A stretch of DNA of 64,000 nt, from NCBI GenBank assembly GCA_947396885.1, contig OX377204.1, forward strand, positions 52,377,139-52,441,138, written 5' to 3'. The position numbers and the translations under genes were made by a program. Within the stretch, counting starts at the first letter, position 1, and each line of letters begins with the position of its first letter. The notes beneath the pieces are model-generated. The model saw only the letters and a list, made by a program, of their open reading frames with translations, was not told the origin of the DNA and searched no databases. The stretch comes from Heligmosomoides polygyrus polygyrus (Eukaryota > Nematoda > Chromadorea > Rhabditida > Heligmosomidae). Of this stretch, positions 20,838 through 32,527 are shown piece after piece.

Positions 20838-21600
20838 TAGTCCTCGCAACATAGCAAAGATCTTCTGAAGGGCCCCGGGACTGCAGATGAAAGCTGGATT
20901 GTAGCTCGCAAGAGTCAGCGTTCACCACGTGTGGAGAGCCCGTTGGTGACATCGCAAATGTATGCGCTGTATGCCAGAGGTTAAGCAGCATCAGTCTCGC
21001 TGCTCGGCGGCCTCTTCCTCGCTGACGAACACTAGGCGTCAGAAACAGCTGCAAAAAATGGGAAAATGACTTTCCCAGCACAACAACGCGCATCTCGCAA
21101 AAGCGAACCGTGAGAAGATCCGTGGACTAGCTATTTCATCCATCACACCCACCGCGCTCCTCACCCGGAGTTCCTATTACCACTTGTTCAGAGAGATGAA
21201 GCAAAAAACTCTAAAACATGGAAATAGGCGATCGGCGCCATCTAGAAGAAGAAGGTTCATAAACTCTTCTCGACGCAGTTTTCTAAGTTCTGGCGAGACC
21301 AACACATACCGACAAGCTGCCCGAAGGATCGAATGGTTTTAGGTTTGAACATTGCCAGCTGAACTTGCGCTTTAAAATGTAACGACAGTTGCGATCATTA
21401 CTGGGCCAGTGTTTCAAATCTTTTTACTCAGCTAAAAAGAGCCGAACAGCTGTAAAAAGGCCGTTGCATACGAAATGGCCGATTTTGACAGAAAACTTTG
21501 ACAGATCATAACTCGCTTGGAAGCCACTTTATTAATCGAAGTAAGCATGCTCCCAATTAATACACTTTTTCCAACGCAACAATTGCTCAGACATTCCATC
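20838..21600. other. No gene recognised
   Basis: Flank between hAT-2 and the decayed mariner; short unrecognised frames only. Confidence 0.35.
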
Positions 21601-21623
21601 TCTGAGAATCAGAACTACGACAA

Positions 21624-22400
21624 TTAGTAAATCATAGAAGTCATTTTCGACATCATTTTGGTTGCTGACTTTTTATCCTTCACATAACGATCTAATTGCT
21701 TGAAAAGGGGACAGATCTGGTGAATATGCTGGATGTGACAGAGTTTCGTAACCCAATTCATCCAGTTTCTGGTCAACAATTTCTGAAACGCGCGGACGCG
21801 CGTTGCCATGCAGTAGGATTGGACCTCTTCGACTGACCAAAGCCGGCTGTTTTTCAATCAACTTCTGGCGCGTCACTTTAATTTCGGCACAGTACTTCTC
21901 CGCTGTGACAGTCTCTCCAGTCTTCAAGAACTTGTAATGGGCTACATCAGCCATTGTCCACCATACGGTCACCATGGTCTTCTTTGGATGGAGACTTGGT
22001 TTCAGCATCTCCTCGGGACTCTCATTCTTGTCCAGCCACTGTGCAGAGCGACGACGAAAAACGATCCGTTTTCGCCGCATATCACGATCCTGCCCAAAAA
22101 AGCTCCATTAGGTGGCGCAGCATTAACGAAACACAGGTCTCGTGGGGCATTAGCATCTGCCCGGCGGTCAGTGCGTGTCGAGTCCATTCATCCAATTTCT
22201 TTACTCTTCCGATCGCATTCAAGTGGCGACTGATAGTGCTGTCGTCAACGCCGAAATGCGGTGCCTCCTCTGTCACAGTCTGACGCGGATCCGCTTCGAC
22301 CATAACTTTGAGTCGGCTTTGATGTTACGAACTGCGGCCGCTGCGTTGCGTTCACTTTTCCATTCATATAAGTAGAGTGCTCGAATATCACGTTGATTCA
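21624..22400 (-). pseudogene. Second mariner transposase, inactivated
   Basis: The helix-turn-helix portion reads ADPRQTVTEEAPHFGVDDST then ISRHLNAIGRVKKLDEW (22082-22303). The catalytic part at 21673-22080 includes RSAQWLDKNESPEE, LHPKKTMVTVWW and SHPAYSPDLSP, the last holding the third catalytic Asp. The second catalytic motif reads LLHGNARPR instead of HDNARP(H), so Asp has become Gly. The first, normally TGDEKW, is scrambled to ICGENG around a frameshift near 22080. It is a different mariner lineage from the one at 10940-13019. Terminal repeats could not be set. Confidence 0.8.
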
Positions 22401-22429
22401 TACTGTGAAAACGACGTCAAAAACTCGAG

Positions 22430-23720
22430 TGGGCAGTTATGTCACAACGGCTATAAACGGTAAGAAACCGATGATTCTGCGCTTTCAGAAACTATACACA
22501 ATGTCTGAAATGGGATCATTAATGTTATGCCTATAAACTGAAAGTTTATCACCAAGAGTTCCAGTGATATTTTAGTGTGTGACGGAGTCCATCTTTTCTA
22601 ATATGTGCATACAACAATGCAGGGACTGGAAGACCACCGCTTTGACAAAACTTCTAGCACCTGAGCAGCAGCAAGGTTTTATCAAGTCTGCTTGATTGGC
22701 TGTATTAATCTCAAATATACGAAGCTTTGGGAACACACTGTGGTTCAGGATTTGCGGCTGTCTTCGTTTTTTGTTTATTTTAAAGAGCTCGCAAAACGGT
22801 GATCTAGAGCCAGTGCTCTATGGTGAACTCAAAAATTGTTTATTGGCATTGTTTCATGATCAAGAAAAAAGGTTCTTGTCTCCAAGGATTCTTCGATAAT
22901 GTCGCGCAGTTATACAGCACTGACAGTGGGAATGCGGCAGCCAATCAGGCCACATCCAATGGGCATCCATTCAGAAAGGCGTGCACAATCAGAACCCTGA
23001 TTAGCTGACGCTCGATGCTGCGCTTGGTTATGATTGGCCGGCGCGTTCCCACTCCCAATGCTGTGCATCTTCGCGACATGTTCCACATTCCTACCTAACT
23101 GCTCGGTAGCACCACCAGAAATAGGAAGGTTGTGTCCGGATTAACCGCACTTTTTGTTGTTGCCTTCGGAAGCAACCAACCATCTACCTTTAAGAGACAT
23201 CAAATTAGAGAAAAATCGCAACATGGATTCTCCTTAACGGTCTCCGACAGATTCCGCCCGTTTTCCACGCTGAATACTCTGGCAGCGGGTTAGTCCTCTC
23301 TAGACTTCAAATCCCGGGCTGACCTGTGAAATAAAGTCCTTGTTTACCTATCTAATCGTAAAACGAGTAGTCGCTTTGTGACGGTCATCGAGAAAGGTCA
23401 GGGAGGCGGCGATACATAAAAATGTACACAATTGCTGCACTAATTCAGGTCCTCCAGAACCACCTCACACTTTTAGTTGCTGCAGCACTGATGCATTCAG
23501 AAGGCCGAGTACCAAATGTGTCATCTCGGGAACAAAACAAAAAACTTTACTGTAAAGGTGCAACAATACCAAATTCCTCAAAATTTTCCTACTCAATAAA
23601 TTGCAGACAAAAAGGCATGAGCGGGTGTCAAAGAAAAGTTACTTCTTGGGTAACTAGAGGAGACGTGGTAGACACAAAGCCATTTCTTGGCAGTCAGTGA
23701 CCACTGCTCGGTTCGTGCCG
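22430..23720. other. No gene recognised
   Basis: Short frames only (for example 23422-23700, 92 codons) without recognisable motifs. Confidence 0.35.
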
Positions 23721-24595
23721 AACGCCATCCCCCCATATATAAAAGATTTAGCGTTTTTTGTCCGACCCCATATATAAAAGAGGAAGGGTTTTTTGTCCGA
23801 TGTTAGCCACCCGCTATTCGTACACTAGCTTGCCGGTTTAATAACCCAAGTTTGCGGTGCGGTTGCCAGTTGTCCAACACGAAGACGCTTGACGGTAGTC
23901 CAATACTGTTGTTTACAATCGACTGCCATCGACTGCCCGACGTAGGGTGATTACGAAAGAGGTCTCTTCCCAATACGTGTCTAGTGGTCATACCTCAGTG
24001 TTCCTTCCCAGCTCTCCGGTGTGGTGCAACTTTCCACTATTTTTACCGTCATTATCCCCCCATATATAAAAGAGGAAGGGTTTTTTGTCCGATGTGAGCC
24101 AGCTTCGACTCCATAATAAACTGAATCCTTTTCACTGTGCAGTATGACAACCGGCTGCTCTTTATTGCAGTTTTTGGCTAATATTTTGCATCGCAGATAG
24201 CATTTCTTGGGCTCAATTTTCCTCTATGTCTACAGCCCTACCTTGACCATTACTCGCTACCAGGGAGATACGACTCCAGAGCTAGATTCATCAACCTGCA
24301 TTCAATTGTCCTTTATATCTACCGCCCTACAGTGACCACTACCCCACTGCCAGGGAAGCTACGACTCCAGGACCGGATTCATCAACCGCTTAATGGTCGG
24401 TAATGGTGAAAAGCACGCCAGACCTGATGCTGATGAATCCCATATCAGGGGGTTTGACAGTACTTTTACCGTTACCGGAAGGTAAACTGTTGACGAATCT
24501 GGCCTCAAATATCAAATCTCTCTCCATTGTGCACAATGACAGCCGGTTACTCTTTTCCGCACTTTTTTGTTATCAACGCTAGGGATGCTCCCTTA

Positions 24596-25005
24596 AGCCC
24601 GTCGCACACTTTTGCGGCAACGCGGCAGCCCTATCTCTAAAGGCTGCCACAGACTTCTGCGGCGCCGCTGGAGGCGAGCTCTGCGTCTCTGCCCTATGGT
24701 TAAGCATAGGGCAGCGGCGCCGCCGAGCGGCGCCGCAGAAGTCTGTGGCGGCCTTAAGCATGGGCAGAGACGCAGAGTCGCCGCGCGAGGCAAAACTAGC
24801 CTCGCGCGGCCTGCCGCTGATGTGCCGCCTACGCGGCAGACGCGGTGGAAGCGGGAGCAAGGTATTGTTGCCGCAGTGCCGCGTTGGTGATTGAGCGAGA
24901 GGGAGGAGTGCCGCGTGAACTCTAGCACGCGGCAGTGGAAGCCGCGTACGCGGCTGTTCTGGCCATTGGCGCGTACGCTGCTGCCGCAAAAGTGTAGGGA
25001 TGGCT
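24596..25005. mobile_element. Harbinger-type MITE, copy 2 (empty site in window)
   Basis: Ends AGCCCGTCGCACACTTTTGC and its partner GCAAAAGTGTAGGGATGGCT, flanked by TTA at 24593-24595 and 25006-25008. Family R copy B near 34464-34480 reads CTTCCTTACTCAGCG with a single TTA, which is the uninterrupted site. An inner inverted repeat at 24641-24754 (AGGCTGCCACAGACTTCTGC) is equivalent to that in copy 1. Confidence 0.9.
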
Positions 25006-25008
25006 TTA

Positions 25009-25205
25009 CTCAGCGTCGGTTGCAAGCGAAGCCGGCAGCCGTCGCTGGGTAAGGAAGCATTCCTAGCGTGCTCGACGTCAGGATGGGTTTCTGACCCCAC
25101 ATGGCTCACCATACCCGACGCTGGCGACGCTGGCTAGCCTAGCGTGGCCCGCCCGGCCAGAGTCGGCTGCGGGCGATGCCCGCAACCGACGCTAGTAGAG
25201 CAACA
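25009..25205. repeat. Single monomer of the 145-bp satellite
   Basis: Matches the array at 34474-35420, including CCCCACATGGCTCACCA and GCCTAGCGTGGCCCGCC. It sits at the end of family R copy A without amplification. Confidence 0.8.
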
Positions 25206-25215
25206 AAGGACCGGC

Positions 25216-25440
25216 ATCGACTAATCCTTCTGCGGCGCGCATTCTGTTTCCACGCAATATCGTGGAGGCACTTTGAATGTGAATTTCGTCTACGCAATGA
25301 CTTAAAGTGGCGAGCCGATGAGCAACGGGACACCGGCGCGTTAGTAGAGTGATATTACCTATACAGTGATAAGCGGGCAGGGAAAGGGGGGGGGGTGGGG
25401 GATGAAAGGTCAGTGCCTTATCCTTCCACGGCAAGTTCAG
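25216..25440 (-). repeat. Decayed partial SINE
   Basis: Matches the 3' half of the SINE (GTGGAGGC, GAGCCGATGAGCAA, CCTTATCCTTCCAC). It is interrupted by about 45 bp that include a 10-G run at 25386-25395. Confidence 0.5.
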
Positions 25441-25599
25441 CATCATTCCCCAGTCCTCTTGGCGACAAGAACTTGATCGGTCATCGATGCGTGACACGAT
25501 AATAATTGTCCTACTGTCGACTACGCTACTGCACTCCACATCGAGAAATAAGACGATCAAAAATATAAAGGATCGAAAAAGGATGAATTACTTTACACA

Positions 25600-25838
25600 T
25601 TCCCTAGGGGAGGCGCCATGCATTCTACTTCTACAGGATGTCGTGGAGGCGATTTGAATGCGTATTACGCACACATCCACAATAACTTGCGGTGGCAAAC
25701 TGATGAGCAAGTCAGTGGTTTATACTTCTCAGAAAGTCTGGTACCAATTCACCGACCCTGGACGGATGGAAGGCTTGATTGGCCTGGGCGGGAAATCCGA
25801 ACCAAGAACCTGGTATCGGGTGCACGCGACTGCGCCCC
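25600..25838 (-). repeat. tRNA-derived SINE copy
   Basis: Minus-strand copy with ATTCTACTTCTACAGGATGT, the TGGACGGATGGAAGGCTTG core, the B-box complement AAATCCGAACC and the start of the tRNA head near 25836. It runs close to the left end of the foldback maT element. Confidence 0.75.
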
Positions 25839-25955
25839 ACACGCCCACCTTGATAAGGTAGCCAACAAATAAAGTGAGTCAAGAAGGCATAGGAAACAAC
25901 TGATGATGAGGCAAAGGAAAGATGTGCATTCATAGTCCCATCCGACGTCTGCATA

Positions 25956-26934
25956 CAGGGTGCGTAAAAAGTATTTACGCACTAAACGTAAACGTTAGAA
26001 GTAATAGCACATAAAATTTAACAAGTTCATATATAGAATGTCGACAATGATCTAGCGAACAGAATAGCATCACTTGTATTTTATATGGGCTTCTTTGCTG
26101 CGAATGCAGGAGCGAGGAAGCTGAGGAAAGGCATCGACAGTGCGCCGCAAGTAGTCCACGTCGATTTCGTTCTACGTTTTGACCTTCAGCGACTTGATAA
26201 TTCTGTGCATTCAACATCTAAAAGTGTTACGTACTCTTCAAGGACCTCCAAAGTGCTAATTCTGGCGGAGGGCTCGCTGCAAGGAAGGCGCTTCCGGCCA
26301 TGGTTTGCGCATTCATCACAAGCGCCTCTCGTTTCCGTGGATACAGAAGTGAAGATAAATGAGTATAACTATCTCTATTGATGTCCTAAAGAAGCAGCTA
26401 GTTCCTTGGTTCGAATCCAACCTCGAAAGTAAGCCGTATGTCTTCCCACAGGATTAGACTCCTGCCCAGAGTCGAGGATTGTTCAGGACTGATGCCGCGC
26501 CGACTTGGAGGACCTCATTCCGGCAGAGGAATGACCTCAGGTATAGACCAGATTTGAATCCGTTGAATTGCTCTATATGGGAAGTTTTGGAGAACAAAGC
26601 TTGCGCTACTTCCCACAAAGGTATGATGTCAGTGATCTGGTCAGAGCATGCAACGAAATCGACATGGACTACTGGCGGCGCACCGTCGATGCCTTTCCTC
26701 GTCGTCTTCGCCCCTCCGTTCGCAGTAGAGAAGCCCATATAAAATACAAGTCTATCTAAGTCAATATGCCAAGGTTTATCGAAAGTCGAACTTGGACAAG
26801 TCTTGCTATTCTGTTCGCCAGATCAGCTAGATCGCTAGATTGTTGACATTTTGTATACAAACTTGTTAACTCTTGTAACGTGTTGATATTTCTATCGCTT
26901 ACGTTCAGTGCGTCAATACTTTTTACGCACCCTG
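25956..26934. mobile_element. Foldback maT/Tc1-like element (979 bp)
   Basis: The ends are CAGGGTGCGTAAAAAGTATT and its inverted partner, flanked by TA (25954-25955, 26935-26936). Internally, about 25956-26190 is an inverted copy of about 26650-26934. Both carry the transposase 3' end, with GAAGCCCATATAAAATACAAG-type sequence near 26080 (reverse) and 26725 (forward). The left arm lacks about 60 bp found in the right arm. Thus both ends derive from one end of the parent, a snap-back structure. Confidence 0.85.
26479..26759 (+). pseudogene. maT/Tc1 transposase C-terminal fragment
   Basis: RPDLNPLNCSIWEVLENKAC matches the family motif around the third catalytic Asp (here in PDLNPL). The end continues in another frame as ACNEIDMDYWRRTVDAFPRR, the usual maT C-terminus. 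A frameshift near 26610 separates the two. An inverted remnant of the same 3' end lies at about 26085-26190. Confidence 0.75.
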
Positions 26935-26936
26935 TA

Positions 26937-27916
26937 TACTACAGAGGAGTTAACGAATCCTACTCTCAACGTGGAACTAGTTAGGAATTCTCGGTCCGAA
27001 TTTAAGCGCATCGTGTACATCTCGATCGCTGCAGCGTTCTCGCCCGAACCGGCTCTCCACTTCCAACACGTCTTCTGGAAACCTCCCCTTCCCTATCAAG
27101 GGAACGCGACGTTCTAGACTGCCCACCGCTCAGCTACCTGCCAGAAGTCCCCGCTCGCTCGAGCGCTGCCGCTGGCTTTTGCGGCGGGTTACGGTAGTCC
27201 CGAAAGTCTGCACCCGACCGGCTGCGACTGCGCGGAGGACATTGTCATCTATAGGAAGGTCGTCCGTAGAGCCGTGGACGATGCAGGTGAGGGCCTTCGT
27301 GCTTGCTCCTTCTCGGCTGCGGTGAGTCTTGTCGACGTCGTGTTCCAGGTGCCGGCAGTCCCAAGTGAGCCTCGGACGCGCGTCAAGGAGGTGAGTCCGG
27401 GAGTTTCGTCATGCTGCCGGCGCAGCCACACTGCCCACAACAGAGCAGTCGCAGCTGGCTAGGAGCGCCCACTAGGAAGGAAAGTTTCTGAGCGAAACTG
27501 TCTGGCAGGGGCGTCGGTAATGAGAACTTCGACGAGGACATTGGTTGTTCTCAGGATTAAGGATTAAGTGTTCGTTGTTGTCCTTTGACGCAGACATCTA
27601 CGGTTAAAGTGACGACGTGAGTCGAGTAGCAAGTTGATCTTCCACATAAATATGCATATTTCACAGAACATTTCAAATCAGAGCACAAGTCAGTTAGTTC
27701 ATATCGAATCGCTTTTTTTTCGACGTCGTCACTTTAACTGCGAACCCGATGGTGATGAAGTTTATTGTTTCTCTCTTCTCTCTGATATTCTCGTTGCACA
27801 TTTACATAGAGCAGACATCTACTTTCAGTGGACATTTCATTAGGCGGGGCAAGTAACGCAACTGTCGATTCCGCTTGAACGCCTCTGACGAATTCTCGCT
27901 GAGGGAGCGGTTTGGA
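26937..27916. other. No gene recognised
   Basis: 27130-27480 is GC-rich with frames on both strands but no recognisable domain. Confidence 0.35.
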
Positions 27917-27964
27917 ATACGGACTTGGAAGGAACGGTTTTTTCGGTTCCTTCCAAGTCCGTAT
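27917..27964. repeat. Perfect 19-bp-arm hairpin, 10-nt loop
   Basis: ATACGGACTTGGAAGGAAC, ten bases, then the exact reverse complement. No surrounding terminal repeats, and no poly-U tract of the sort seen at bacterial terminators. Confidence 0.9.
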
Positions 27965-29228
27965 GTCAACGTCCTATCTACTTCCTATCGCCATCCTATC
28001 GTGTTTCCGGTTTGTCAACATCCTTCTAATTTTTAATTTGTTACATTTCGTGCAGCACAGATCGCTGTTGTAGGTTAGGGGGGGGGGGGAGCACTTACTC
28101 CTAGACGTGGATTCCTTCAATGATATTACAACATGTTGCGCTTTCCCTGGCGTAATCCACCCAGCTCTAGGATTCCGTTGGGATACGAAAGTACAGAAAG
28201 TGAAATAGAAATAGGGAAGAGAACTAGTCATCAAGATGGTGTACCCCTAGCACGCATTACGTCATGTATTACTTGCCCCTTCCGCAGCACGTGTTGTCTG
28301 AGGTGGTGTAAGTCAACTGCTGAAGGAGAGCGCGCTGGGGCACAGTCAGCACCGGCTACTTCAATAAGGTTCAAGATGCCTACTCTGTCGGTGCTAACTA
28401 ATAACTCTGACCTTCTCCGGTCGCAGCTACGGTCGCTCAACCATCTGTCACTGGTAGTATTGTCGCTCAGTGCACCCAGAATGTAATGGTGGTTAAGGTG
28501 AGCTGTCCTGATTGTTCCAACAGACCAAAATGTACCATACGACGATCGAAGGCCAGTTCAGGCAGCATGCCTGTAGCTAGTACGTTCATCATTTGGGACG
28601 TGTAAAGCCCCGTCTACACTCCCATCGCCGAGCAATGCGATGGCATGTACAGTGGCCGAATTGATTGATCGCCACGTCCGATCAATTTGGCCGCTGCGCG
28701 TCATCGACAGGGGAGTGTTCACGCTCCGCTAGAAGCGAGTGGCTGCCCGTGCAACTTGATCAAAACCAAGTGGTCGCCGCGAAATCTATTCCTACTCCGG
28801 CGCTGTCGCTTCCATCGCTGTTGTCGTCGCCTTCGGTTCAGCGGTCTTTGGTAGCGCCAGCGGCGGAGGAGGCTGGCGCGTAATCTGCCGCTGTTGAAAG
28901 TCGGAAGAACCTGAAATTTCCACAGGTGGTTGTTCATTTCAGTCTGTTATCCAGAAAGTGCCCTCAATGAATTTTAGCTTGATCAACAGAGAGTGGTGCT
29001 CTTTACCTAAATAGCGAGCTTCCGTTTTTCCAAGGTTCTTTAAGTCCTTCCTGCGATTGTCAGAGAAATCCACACCGCTTACTGGATCCCTACGGTACAG
29101 GCCATTACGATCCTCATCTACCGTAGACTTATGGTGTGATCTTTTCAATCGAAGTCTAGAAAAGAAGCTTAATCATCAGGAAGGCGCTTTAAGTCCGGAT
29201 TACAAGAGTTTTTACACGGAATTATGTT
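27965..29228. other. No gene recognised
   Basis: Includes an 11-G run at 28079-28089 and an imperfect inverted repeat near 28654-28693 (GGCCGAATTGATTGATCG). No coding sequence recognised. Confidence 0.35.
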
Positions 29229-29237
29229 GGTAGTTTG

Positions 29238-31200
29238 ACTCGACGCTACACTTACAACGCTGAAATTTTCACGTACGAGTTGTCGTGGGCGGGGCGATGG
29301 ACTTCGGGCGCGGAACTCACCGTGGAGCGCGCTCTTACTGATGCGGCATGCATGGAACAATACATCTCCACTATTTTGTAAGTGAACAACTTGGAGATCC
29401 ATAACGAGGTGCGATCGTACTGATGACAAATGCAGATGGGGTGCCATTTCGACTAATTTCCTTGGTAATTGTTACTTTTTCATCCCGTTTTCCTGTATAT
29501 AGCCGGGGGAAGGATTTTGATGTCTGTTTTCGTTAATATTTGTCGCATTCACCTCGGTTCTGTGCTGCTGCACAACAGTGAGTTGCTTCGAAGGAGAAAC
29601 TGATCGCTTGTTTTCTCAACAATTACTCGTTCCTCTCAAAGAAATATTAACTACTGATGATACAAGGGAATGCCATTTTGATAGTACCTTTCAGAAAGAT
29701 GCTAAAGTTTTGTTATACGTTTCCATTCTCTTTTGTGTCATTTTTTTGATTCGGTAGATTGACACAACGATGAAACATAACATATGTCTCGTTACAGACA
29801 TTTCTAATTTTTATAACGTATTTCCTGCATATGATACGCCTTGTGTAGTTTGATAACTATAAGCATCTCTGGAGTTCGATGTGACGTAACACGGTCGGTT
29901 TAGTTTGTAGTCACGGCGAATCTGAATGAGTGAACCAATCATGACCAGCCGTTTCGTCAGAAATGAAAAGGACATGATGAAATACTCATTCCACATATGT
30001 CAACAGTCACATCCAGTATATGGCTTTTAGGTGCAGTATCTTTCTGCAGTCACTTACACTGCAATTCTTATCCATCTACACTCTTCCTACTTAAACACAA
30101 TCTTTTTGTAGCCATAGGTTTTGAACTATATCCTCTCTACTAATACTTACCATCACAATTCTATTTTTGTTAGCAAATATGAAATCACAGTTAATAAACC
30201 AGGTGTTCTAGGACATGACCTCAAGTGATGTTGAGTGTGCTGTTTGCGGAAAAATGTTGCTGAAAAGGAATATTCTCGTACATCATCGCAATGTACACGG
30301 CGTCTCTCCAAAAAGATAGAAGAAATGAAAAAACAGACTAAACTAGCCGAAAAGCAGAATATGGGAAAGTCCACGCTAATCTGTGAATTATGTGGAGCAG
30401 CGTATACGTCGAAAAACCGGCCAACACATCTCCTTTTACAGAGAGTAAAGCTACGAAGAAAGACGAGAAGGTCACAATCTGTTGAACATCTCACAGTGGA
30501 CAAAGAAAACATCTTGTTCTGCTCGTTGTGTTTCGAGGAACACCCCAGACTTCCACCTAACACAGATCCTGAAGACCTAATTGCAAAAGAGACAGAATGG
30601 ATGCGTTGCACAAATTCTAAAGCTTGGGTCCATGCGCTGTGTGGACAAGTCGTTGTAAAACTATGATGCAGAGGTTGCAAAAAAGGCCATTACACCTTAA
30701 ATGTTTATGATGAATAAATATTAAACACACTGTGTTGGCCGCTAACTTATGGTTAGTACACTCGTCATGGCTACTGCATCCAGCTCTAACAATAAATTCA
30801 GCCCAGTTGAATTTCATTATGGCTGGTAATGTACTAAACAACATTCTCCTGCGAATTAGACACACGAGGACAAATACGTGCCGTGAAAATCGATGTTTAC
30901 CTCGTTTCCAAACCTACTTCACCGCTTTTAAAAGCGAATAGGTGAGATTTCGGCAGCATAAGAAGTTCTCGCCCACTGCAGTGGATGAATCTTGCGTCCT
31001 GCGTGTCATAGAAAACGATGGGGAGGTGTGTAAGATGAAATAAGCCATCCAATTCCCACCAGTTCCGTCTAGTTGCCCGAATCCCTGCACGTCGCATGAG
31101 TTAGAGCGCGCTCCACGGTGAGTTCCGCGCCCCAAGTCCATTGCCCCGCCCACGACAACTCGTACGTGAAAATTTCAGCGTTGTAAGTGTAGCGTCGAGT
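29238..31200 (+). mobile_element. Mutator-like element carrying a zinc-finger pseudogene
   Basis: Terminal inverted repeats of about 110 bp start ACTCGACGCTACACTTACAA (29238) and end with the reverse complement at 31200. They share GTACGAGTTGTCGTGGGCGG and differ at only a few positions. The 9-bp direct repeat GGTAGTTTG lies immediately outside both ends (29229-29237 and 31201-31209). Long terminal repeats with a 9-bp duplication are characteristic of Mutator/MULE elements. No MULE transposase was recognised; the only coding-like content is the zinc-finger pseudogene at 30215-30717. Confidence 0.8.
30215..30717 (+). pseudogene. C2H2 and PHD-like zinc-finger protein, frameshifted
   Basis: It begins MTSSDVECAVCGKM, giving a C2H2 finger (C-x2-C-x12-H-x3-H), and hits a stop near 30318. 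The next frame continues after a one-base shift with a second, partial finger (CELCGAAYTSKNRPTHLLLQ), then a cysteine cluster FCSLCFEEHP, EWMRCTNSKAWVHALC and, after an in-frame TGA at about 30664, CRGCKKGHY. The Cys/Trp-His spacing of this last part resembles a PHD-type finger. An AATAAA overlaps the terminal stop (30713). It has no introns and lies wholly inside the Mutator-like element, so it is either captured host sequence or a degenerate transposon accessory protein. Confidence 0.6.
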
Positions 31201-31209
31201 GGTAGTTTG

Positions 31210-32027
31210 TACCCCGCACTCCGCAGCCACCGTTGTTACTCTTATCGCTTCTGTGGTCTGTTCAGTTGCCGGGCGTTGCCGTCGCTCTTATCGCTGTGAT
31301 TTTGTTGCTCCTTTCGCGGAGTATGAACAGCCCTAAGGAGCTCGCCTGGTCCCGCACCGACTGTAAGCAGAACTCGCCCATTCTCGGGGACAACTCGTCG
31401 CTACCCTTGCCTGTGTAGTCGCGACTAGCAAAACCTGTCAGTTTCTGCCGTCTACGTTCAGCCCATGTTTTGATCGAAAACACCTTTTCACGCGGAATAA
31501 AGCTTGGCGCTATAGTAGTTGAGGGGGTAGTCACCCTACAAAAAGTGTCATTAACACGGGAAAAAGGAAAGAGACGCAATGATAGCAAGGAAAAGAACCA
31601 AACAATGCTATGCTCTGCACAGAATTGGGCAGGGGAAGTGACTCCGGGTGTGTGCCGCACGGTAACCCCCCTCCCCCCAACTAGCGTAACGCCTAAAGCT
31701 TTTTAATTGACCGCCTTTCAGATGATTCAATAAACATTTGAGAACTTTACTGTCTTGAAACCTTGCCTTTTTTAATTTCCCTGAGGTCATGGAGGGCGGA
31801 CTTTTCATCATACTTGCACACGAGCATTATTTGCTTTGGAAGTATTATCCATATAAGCTAAAAAGTAGGGCACTTATCCGGCAACCAAACATAAGTCGCC
31901 AAAGGGAAATAATCTGTGATTTGTTCGGCTTCCGCTATTAACACCAATGGGGGAAATTAGGACTTAGCGTCCAAGGAATCGGGGTTCAGTGGTTTTTAGG
32001 AAGACGAGCACAAGATAGTCCTGGCAG
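31210..32027. other. No gene recognised
   Basis: Short frames only; the 132-codon minus-strand frame at 31262-31660 shows no motif. Confidence 0.35.
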
Positions 32028-32123
32028 AGAACGTCTTTATCTGAAGACAGTAGCAAGAGTGCCGGGCCCACCCTTGACTCGGGGCGGGCCGACAAAGGTC
32101 GCATCGTGGGCGACGACGATATC
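32028..32123 (+). repeat. Duplicated ~120-bp segment, copy A (left part)
   Basis: GAGAACGTCTTTATCTGAAG through GACGACGATATC matches 33261-33355. In copy A the match is interrupted by the Penelope-like insertion and resumes at 32811. Confidence 0.85.
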
Positions 32124-32527
32124 GACTATATGACCGCATTTGTGGGACCCCCAATTGTGTGGTTTGCTCAGGGGGAAAGGAAGGCGACTGCACCGTATCG
32201 GGTGTAGTCTACCTGATCTCCTGTCAAGCGTGTGACGAGGAGTACATCGGCGAAACTGGCCGTCCTCTGCACGTGAGGATAAAGGAGCATCTGGACGGCA
32301 AGGAGAAGCTTAGGGCATCCACTGCCCTAGGCTACCACAGGATCAATTCTCATGGAGGGGAGGATTTTGGAGTTGAGGTGAGGATTCTGGGACACGAGGT
32401 TCAAACGTCGGCGCGCAAAGCCCTTGAGGCGTTCTGGATCTATTCCAGAGGTCCCAAGGTCAACCGGAAGGGGGAATGCCTGTATATAACGCGCGAACTC
32501 AAGCCCTACCTCAGTCTCGCATTCTAA
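32124..32527 (+). CDS. Penelope-like GIY-YIG endonuclease fragment
   Basis: The frame reads from the truncation point through LYDRICGTPNCVVC, a CxxC pair typical of the linker before the nuclease, to the GIY-YIG core. VVYLISCQACDEEYIGETGR supplies the two motif strands (VYL and YIG) and the downstream catalytic Arg is in LHVRIKEHL. Later ALEAFWI holds the expected Glu, and N in KVNRKGE fits the family's terminal Asn. These nucleases nick the target for retrotransposition of Penelope-like elements. The reverse transcriptase that should precede the domain is absent. There is no Met at the junction, so it has no start of its own; a GTG at 32159 is unlikely to be used. The fragment is open and otherwise looks recent. 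Confidence 0.85.

Larger units (their letters stand above)
23726..25205 (+). repeat. Family R dispersed unit, copy A
   Basis: A unit of about 1 kb (excluding the nested MITE) matching 33655 onward. It begins with CCCCATATATAAAAGAGG and GGGTTTTTTGTCCGATG. The CATATATAAAAG wording occurs three times (23730s, 23763, 24057) and resembles a TATA box, so an LTR or promoter-bearing element is possible. Downstream come ATTCATCAACC segments, then the nested Harbinger MITE, then a single monomer (25009-25205) of the 145-bp satellite. No protein was recognised. Confidence 0.65.

Noticed and set aside
27917..27964. Rho-independent-style terminator
   Set aside because: No downstream T-run and a eukaryotic context; explained better as an inverted duplication.
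28654..28693. Inverted repeat as MITE end
   Set aside because: Short and imperfect, with no flanking duplication.
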